Assembly (NCBI RefSeq): GCF_013368755.1 | Contig: NC_049563.1 | Coordinates: forward strand, 4,154,001-4,218,000 | Direction: 5' to 3' | DNA: 64,000 nucleotides | Origin: Talaromyces rugulosus | Taxonomy: Eukaryota; Ascomycota; Eurotiomycetes; Eurotiales; Trichocomaceae | Part shown: one piece after another, positions 57,536 to 64,000 of the stretch | How the letters are laid out: every line of letters begins with the position of its first letter | How positions within the stretch are numbered: position 1 is the stretch's first letter | Notes under the pieces: generated by a model | Databases searched by the model: none | What the model was told of the DNA's origin: nothing | The model's input: only the letters and a program-made list of their open reading frames with translations | Program-made: the position numbers and the translations under genes

Positions 57536-60500
57536 TCATAGCTCATCCTTGATCTTGCTTGTAGCACTGCTGATACTACTGTTGTATTCTTCAACCGCAG
57601 TGGCGGCATCAGGCGAAGGGGTGGATGTTGTTTGCGCGCCGCTATATATGTGCTCACTAGCGCGTGAAACCAAATCCTCCCATGAGTCAGTTGTCGTTGT
57701 GCTGGATTCCGTCTCAACAGGACCGTAGATAGCCGAACTAGCATATTCGGAAGCCGAGGAAAGCGTTGCAGAGGCTGCTAGCATGGCAGTGCTGTACTTT
57801 GACACTGCATCCTCCACAATTTCACGGGCCTCATCCCCTCCAGAGCCAGCCATAGAGCTGGCAGCCGCGATGACGGCCGTTAGACTGGAAGATGCAAGGG
57901 AAGACACTTGATGGAATTGATTGATTGCGGCCTCTAAAACTTCCTGGACATTCACGGGTTCTGGTGTTGGGGTAGGACTTGGGAAGACAGCCTCAGATGC
58001 TGAAGCCACAAATGCAGTGTAACGATCATGGGCAATTCCAATAGCCTCATAATAACGGCGTTGAGGATCGAGGAAAACAGGGTCCTGGGCACTTGGTGGG
58101 GTCGGTGAGATGGTCGCTTTTAGACTGGAGTATTGTGCAGTGGCAAGACTCAAGCCTTCTTGCAGACGAGACGATGCAATAGATGAGATGGATTCCAACG
58201 GCCCAGCACTGGAGGCAGCACGGGGGGCTCCGTAGAATGCAGAAGAGGCCCTATCAGATAAGTCAGTAATAAAACTAATTACTCAAGTTGTTGAAACTTA
58301 CGCTGAAACGGCCTTTTGGAATTTCTCGGAAGCTGCCTCGGCGAAATCGTTGCTAGACGTCGAGTCGCCATACAAAGCATTTGATGCAGCCGCCAGTGCG
58401 CGGGAGTATTGCTCACGAGCCTGTTCACCGAATTTCGGTATGTCGCCCTGGCTAAGCAATGCTTCCCTCACGGCTTTGGTAGCTTCTATAAAGCGTTCAC
58501 CAGCCTCACCGGCAAAGATTGTAAGTTGTTCAGCAAACTGAAAATGGTCATCTTCGTCATCCATCACTGGCTGTCGATTTGGCACAGCTTGAGCAGCAGC
58601 ACCACCCCAGACCTTACTGCTGGTAGGAATGATTGTGTTTTCCTCGGCAGAATCGAACTCGTCGGACTCCTCTGTTTCAAACTCTTCTGTTGCAGTATCC
58701 GTAGAAGGCGTTGGGGTTGGCACTTCAGCGTTGGCTGTGTTGTCGACAGCCGTAGAAGTTCGTTCGGCCAACTCGATTTCAATAGTGGTAGTCTCGATCG
58801 CCGTGGATACAGTATCATCGGAAACCGAGGTTTCTTCAGGTTCATCCGTCTCTTGGCTGGCGGTGAAGGCAAATTCCTCATCCGATTCCAGAGTATCATC
58901 CTCCACTTGTTCTTCCTCAGACTCTTCCTCAGACTCTACCTCAGGCTCTACCTCAGGTTCTGGCTCAGGTAGTGGCGGTGGTGCTTCGCTTCTGCTTTCG
59001 AAATTATCACTGACCTCTCTTGCCTGGATTTTCCATTTTCCAACTTCCTTGAGTCGGGAAAGTTCTCTGGCGGTATTTTCGGCAATAGCCATACCCTGGG
59101 CAAGGATGTCACCAGCCACCTCCTTGGCTTCTTCAACCATTTCGTGTTGCAAACCCACTTGGTAAATCTGATCGTGCCAATCGTTGGATTTGTTCCTCAG
59201 AGCATGGAGCTTGGCCCAATCTTTATAGGTTACGGCGTTCATCCAGGTCCACCGCGTACCAATCTCTTGAAGTCCAAAATCACGAATCCCATCCAATATA
59301 TCGAGAGTGGAGTTAGTGGCAGCGTCAACTCGACGACCTAGTTCCTGTTCAAAGGAAATGTGCCACTGCCTAAGTGCGTGCGCACGGTCTCTGATTGTTG
59401 TGCCCTCGGCTCGAATAAATTGCAGGAGATCTTCAAGTGCCGTGTCTTCTTCTTCTGGAGCACGGTGCGGGGGCAAATTTTGAACGAGATGGTTGATATG
59501 CGTTTTAATGTTTGCTATTTCGTGGTCTTGGACGGCCATCAAAGCCTCGAGCAAGGTCGTACCATGTGTTTTAGCGCCGCTTTCGAGCTGGCTGGTCACA
59601 ATCTCTTCAATTCGATCCTTCAGATCTTCAATTCCTTTATCAGAGGCAGCAGCAAACTTTTGCTGCCATAGCTCAAGGTCAGAAGCTACTTGTTCTCGAG
59701 AATCCTTAAATTTCTGCTCTGGCGTCGGGGGTGTGCTTGTTTCAGGAGCTTGAGTTGTGGAACTGGAAGTAGTTACTGTTATATGCGTGTCACTGACAGG
59801 TTCTTCCGCTACAGGGACAGGCTCTGTGTTCAATGTCTCAGAAGTGCTGTTATGGTTGGTTAGCAATCAGAATGAAATAACGATAAAAAATGGACAACTT
59901 GCTTACCTTTCGAATTTATCAACGACTGTTCTCAATTTCCTTCCTTCGCGATATGAGGCCAATCTCTCCCCAATCTTGACGAGTTGCGGCTCCACATTTT
60001 CACTATATAAGCCAGTCACGGTAGGCAGCAGGTTGCTCCTAATAAAGACAACCAAAGAAGACCAGGCTTGGTGAGCCACTGGAATTGCGGTTTCAACGAG
60101 AAAGTCCTGACCAGAAATGTATGCCTTGCCGATGAAAGGTTTGGACCATATATATACAGGCAAAAGGTATTCATCCTTGAATTGAATGGCCTTATTGGTG
60201 ACAGGATCAAGGTATGGCGATGAGACGAGAATGGCTTTTTGTAAATACGGATCAACATTGCTCGTATAAAGGTCATTCGCTTTTGTTTGTGCAGACTTCA
60301 ATTGCGGCAATACAACTGCCTCCCATTGTTGTTTACCGTACTCGCGTCCTTGAGCGAGAGCAGGGGCACCATAAGTATGGTAGCCACGTATCGCGATTTT
60401 CGACGCAGGGGCGTATACATGTTCGTTAAAGCCTTGTGCATATGGACGTGCCCGCTCAACATAAGGAGCCGCATACGCTTGGTAGTAGGGATCGACGTGA

Positions 60501-60818
60501 GGATCAATATGCGACCGAGCAATCAAATAAGGTTTGCAGACGCTTGGAGAAGAGTCGTTTAATTCGGATAGATTCGATGGGCATTTGAAAAAGGGCGTGA
60601 GGACTGTATACCAGACAAACAATCTAGAAATAAAGATTAGACGACTATTCGTGTTGTAAAATAGGTTCAACGTACCGAACACTGAGGGCTAGTAGCCACG
60701 TGATATAACCACGCCGAGGTTTACTCGTTTTCCTTTGCTTAAGCTGTGATTTCGATGTATCTGTCGAGGACTCAACGGGTTTGCCGTTAGAAGCTCTGTC
60801 GCTCTGCGTGGACGCCAT
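57536..60818 (-). CDS. Large coiled-coil ER-type protein with signal anchor and C-terminal KDEL
   Basis: Uncharacterised fungal protein; from memory, relatives are sometimes labelled 'transcription factor hoxa13', but no homeodomain is visible. Minus-strand exons are 60676..60818, 59907..60623, 58302..59846 and 57536..58250, giving 1039 residues. After a basic lead (KQRKTSKPRRGY), residues ~38-62 form one hydrophobic segment crossing intron 1 (ITWLLALSVRLFVWYTVLTP). Then come helical Tyr/Pro-spaced repeats (HVDPYYQAYAAPYVERARPY), a helical region (EQKFKDSREQVASDLELWQQ), a Glu/Ser/Thr-rich stretch, and Ala/Ser-rich helices. The last four residues are KDEL, the ER-retrieval signal. Topology with a luminal C-terminus is inference. 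Confidence 0.8.
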
Positions 60819-61720
60819 GATCAAGCCCTGCCGGACTAAAGATGATCGCTTCGTAATACTCAGGGAAATGTCGCATAAATCCAACTGCTATATTCTAGCA
60901 GCCTCCAGTAGAGCCCCAAAAAAATCCAGGAGCAGTCGGCCTAGCAAATCATGCCGATAAACCGATGGTATATGTGACAGGCTGGTTTCGGGAGCTTTCC
61001 CTTAAAAATTTGGCGTCTGACACGTGCAAGAGAAACCGCGCTGGAGAGCCGTTAGCTCAGTGAATGGCGGGCTCCTTCAAAGTTGATTCAGAAATGAAAG
61101 ATCAGACAGAGGTTGGCGAAGAAAAGAGAAATGCCAGGTGTTGTCGCTTGGGCAAAGCGCTCGGGAGATCGAGTCGTCACGTTCAAGAGCGCGCGCTGAG
61201 ATCATAGCTGTCCTAGCCGTGTGTGGAGGGCCGAGGCAATACGAGTATTGTTCTGTCTTACGCTAGGTTTCTACGTGTATTAATCAATTTGACGTATCAA
61301 ATACAGGGGGACCGTGCTACGCTAGTATAAGAGAGGCTAGTGGAAGTATTAGTCATTCAAGGCGTGCATATTTGTGAACTAGTCTAAGTCAGGTTAGTGT
61401 ATTCGGCTTTGGTGTCTGCCTATCCCAAGATCCCAACCTGGCGACTTAATGATCTCCAACTTCTTATCAGTGCCTTTGTCGACCTACGGTCTGATCACTC
61501 GGAGAATCAGCCAGGTTCCCTCTCTTCCCAAGAGTTATTTCGATTACCTTTACCACACCCTTCCAACGGACGCTTTTTTACAACCTTTTTCGAACCTACT
61601 TCTCAGCCTTATGGATAACACTCGCTTCTCGGAATAGTCGTGCTTTCGCACCACTTCGTGGCTTCTGACATGATATAATACAGGATTGTTGTTCATACTG
61701 GTAGTAGTATCGGCACTACA
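60819..61720. promoter_or_regulatory. Divergent region KDEL-protein gene / DOA10
   Basis: About 900 bp holding both promoters and a long DOA10 leader. A tRNA-like A-box sequence at 61048 was examined and rejected. Short open frames at 61397..61637 have no recognisable motif. Confidence 0.45.
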
Positions 61721-64000
61721 ATGGAGGGCGAATTCGATCAGCGCCCGTTGCGCGCAGCTGCCCCGTTTCCCGACGTCATGGCGTTTTCATCCAATGTAAA
61801 AGGCAAAGGAATCGAGGACCCAGACACATGCCGAATATGTCGCGGTGAAGGGTCGGCAGAGGAACCGCTTTTTTATCCCTGCAAATGCAGCGGGAGTATC
61901 AAATTTGTTCACCAAAACTGTCTGATGGAATGGCTTGGACATTCGCAGAAGAAGTATTGCGAGCTCTGCAAGACCCCCTTTCGGTTTACCAAAATATACG
62001 ACCCCAATATGCCCTCTGAACTTCCGGCGCCGGTTTTTGTGAAGGAGTTAGCTGTGCTTGGACTTCGTTCGCTGCTTACATGGCTCCGATTCGTTTTGGT
62101 TGCGTTCGTTTGGCTTGGATGGTTGCCATGGTCGATGCGTGCTATATGGCGTGCTTTATTCTGGCTCGCCGATGGACGATGGCCGACCTCACACCCTTCA
62201 AATTTTAACCAAACCAGAATGCAAGCCATAGTGAATGGGACGACGTTCATCACCCAGTCGTTGGCTGGCGGTAATTCTGCAGCGTCGACCTCCGACCCCG
62301 CCGCAACATCCGAACCCACAAACGTCTTGTCTCCCATGACATCGATTCTTAATTTTTCAACTGGTGAGCCCGTGGTTTTCGCAATCGCCAAGCGACTTTT
62401 CCTGGGACTATTCGCTGTCTCATCAAGGGTGCCGGACGAGAGTAGTCCCAATCAGACAAACGCCACCTTGTCTAGAAGCCCCCGCGGCCCGTCGTGGCTC
62501 TCCAATGTCACTTTTCTCAATTCATTGACGTCATCCCCAACAGTTAACAACATCGTGATCGATACATTGGAAGGGCAGCTGATCACTCTACTTGTTGTGA
62601 TATCTTTCATCTTGGTGTTCTTGATTCGGGAATGGGTGGTCCAGCAACAACCGGTTGTCAACGTTGGGGAAGAAGAGCGAGACGCTGTGGTACAATTGAT
62701 CGACCGAAACCAAGTTGATGACCAGGCTCAGGAAGATGCAGCCGATGCACTCGATATTCAACCAGAAATGGCAGAAGAACGACCAGGTGACGATTATGAT
62801 GAAAGCGGATCAGATATGGGAGAACATACTCCTTCCGATGACGACTGGGCATTTGAAAGCCGGGAGCCTTCACCAGAGTTCACAGCGGTTGACTCTCGCC
62901 CCATACTTCCAATGCGATCATCAAGTTCTCGGCCTACATTACCATCACGGAATGCTCTTGACGACGCTTCAAGTATTCAACGCACTATTGAAGAGACAGC
63001 TACCGGTTCCGCTAATCAGACATGGCCTGGTATCGATACATTCAAAGAATTGTGGTCGCGAGGCGAAGGAAACCCTGATCAAATTTTACAGATTATCAGG
63101 GACGAAGGCCGCGAAGAGGACCTCGGTTGGATCGTGAATGCAATGACAAAACTCCAAGGATCAAACAACGCACAGTCTTCGGTTATCCCTAGTCCCAGTG
63201 CAGGGGGTCACCTCCGAGAGATCTTCGATGATGAAGCGTCTGTCAGTATCAGTCGACCAGGGGCAGGGCCTTCTGAAACTCAAGCACCTGGGTCACTTCT
63301 CGAACAATCTAATGCTGCACGTGTCGAAACCGGGAAATCAGGTGTACCTAGTGAACATCGAAGTGGTGAAGTTGGGCAGGGCAATTCTGAACCTACAGTT
63401 GAAAATACAGAATCTTCTACCAACCCAATACGACACCCGGAACCTTCTTCCTCGGCTGCGAGTGAAGAAAGCACGCCCAGCCCTGCCATCGATGCTACGG
63501 AGTCTGCGCAAGCAGAAGACCATACCTTGGTAGATCGCGTCCTCGATTGGTTCTGGGGAGACCTAAATACAGAGCCAGACTTTAAGCCTGAGGATGATGA
63601 TGCCCATGTCATCGATGACCCTCCTTTAGAGGAGGCATTGGCTCCGGTCCCAAACAGAGTAAATGATGCAGCAGATAATGATGCTGCTGCCGCTGCCAAT
63701 CCTTGGCAAGAACAAGTGGCTAGACCAGCAAACCAAGATGCAAACGACCCAGATGTAGTAGATGAGGCAGATGACTTTGAGGGAATTCTAGAGCTCATCG
63801 GCATGCAAGGGCCAATTTTTGGTCTCTTGCAGAATGGTGTTTTCAGTGCTTTACTCATCTCATTTACAATAGGTGTTGGTATCTGGCTACCTTACCTTTG
63901 GGGAAAGATTGCTCTAGTGTTTCTCACCAGTCCCATACAACTTTTTGTTAGGGTTCCTCTTACCATGCTGTCAATAACTGCCGATGTGGCAATCGACACA
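61721..64000 (+). CDS. SSM4: RING-CH E3 ubiquitin ligase Doa10/Ssm4 (MARCH6 type), 3'-truncated
   Basis: Polytopic ER and inner-nuclear-membrane ubiquitin ligase of ER-associated degradation. The frame is open from ATG 61721 to the window end (760 codons, no intron needed). The N-terminal RING-CH finger reads DTCRICRGEGSAEEPLFYPC, KCSGSIKFVHQNCLMEWLGH and KYCELCKTPFRF, giving the C4HC3 ligand order. Hydrophobic segments follow at about residues 110-150 (LLTWLRFVLVAFVWLGWLPW) and 285-305 (LITLLVVISFILVFLIREWV). Then comes a long acidic cytosolic loop, and new segments begin near the end (GVFSALLISFTIGVGIWLPY). The order fits fungal Doa10 (about 1600 residues), so roughly half is present. Confidence 0.94.
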   Translation, partial: MEGEFDQRPLRAAAPFPDVMAFSSNVKGKGIEDPDTCRICRGEGSAEEPLFYPCKCSGSIKFVHQNCLMEWLGHSQKKYCELCKTPFRFTKIYDPNMPSELPAPVFVKELAVLGLRSLLTWLRFVLVAFVWLGWLPWSMRAIWRALFWLADGRWPTSHPSNFNQTRMQAIVNGTTFITQSLAGGNSAASTSDPAATSEPTNVLSPMTSILNFSTGEPVVFAIAKRLFLGLFAVSSRVPDESSPNQTNATLSRSPRGPSWLSNVTFLNSLTSSPTVNNIVIDTLEGQLITLLVVISFILVFLIREWVVQQQPVVNVGEEERDAVVQLIDRNQVDDQAQEDAADALDIQPEMAEERPGDDYDESGSDMGEHTPSDDDWAFESREPSPEFTAVDSRPILPMRSSSSRPTLPSRNALDDASSIQRTIEETATGSANQTWPGIDTFKELWSRGEGNPDQILQIIRDEGREEDLGWIVNAMTKLQGSNNAQSSVIPSPSAGGHLREIFDDEASVSISRPGAGPSETQAPGSLLEQSNAARVETGKSGVPSEHRSGEVGQGNSEPTVENTESSTNPIRHPEPSSSAASEESTPSPAIDATESAQAEDHTLVDRVLDWFWGDLNTEPDFKPEDDDAHVIDDPPLEEALAPVPNRVNDAADNDAAAAANPWQEQVARPANQDANDPDVVDEADDFEGILELIGMQGPIFGLLQNGVFSALLISFTIGVGIWLPYLWGKIALVFLTSPIQLFVRVPLTMLSITADVAIDT

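Noticed and set aside
58629..59165. 178-codon Ser/Val-rich frame antisense to the KDEL-protein gene
   Set aside because: Mirror image of the acidic Glu/Ser/Thr-rich coding segment; a typical shadow frame.
61048..61120. tRNA-like start GCCGTTAGCTCAGTGAATGG
   Set aside because: It resembles an A-box and D-arm, but no B-box (GTTCRANNC) or closing acceptor stem follows at the right distance.

Overview
The window is nuclear DNA of a filamentous ascomycete, most likely a member of the Eurotiales (Aspergillus/Penicillium/Talaromyces grade). Genes lie on both strands and are split by many short introns (about 46-194 bp, mostly 49-70) with GTRNGT donors and C/TAG acceptors. The gene set is typical for such fungi: TFIIE alpha, Bud4, Mrh4, Set9, an NpgA-type phosphopantetheinyl transferase, BimA/Cdc27 and Doa10. 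I cannot fix the genus from sequence alone. I rebuilt exon structures by eye; every complete multi-exon model closes in frame.

Layout. 1-13 kb: 3' part of a large ubiquitin hydrolase, TFA1, PUS1 and BUD4. 13-15.3 kb: mitochondrial DEAD-box helicase MRH4. 15.3-28.9 kb is looser and more AT-rich: a DHA2-type MFS transporter, a kynurenine 3-monooxygenase paralogue with a damaged or unusually spliced frame, a cation/Ca2+ exchanger, SET9, and a lineage-specific gene with three 90-bp tandem repeats. 28.9-40 kb is a compact housekeeping block: Pin1-type isomerase, RPB9, mitochondrial uL14, NUP82, CBP20, PdxT, phosphopantetheinyl transferase, and a GH64 glucanase with no visible signal peptide. 40-50.4 kb is gene-poor and holds decayed coding fragments on both strands, including a broken SF1 (Upf1-like) helicase and a mutated CCHC zinc knuckle. 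50.4-64 kb returns to housekeeping genes: SND2/TMEM208, CDC27, SLC1-type acyltransferase, a large ER-type protein ending in KDEL, and the 5' part of DOA10.

Functional links. Several genes serve RNA polymerase II and mRNA maturation: TFIIE alpha, Rpb9, the Pin1 CTD isomerase, CBP20, Nup82 and the H4K20 methyltransferase Set9. Two divergent pairs, Pin1/RPB9 and NUP82/CBP20, share short intergenic regions. MRH4 and uL14m both serve the mitochondrial ribosome. SND2, DOA10, SLC1 and the KDEL protein point to the endoplasmic reticulum. This clustering may be chance.

The items most worth following up are the KDEL protein, the reading frame of the KMO paralogue, the lineage-specific repeat gene, and the relic island at 41.6-49.3 kb. 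I found no RNA gene, CRISPR array or intact transposon, and no convincing new multi-gene system.
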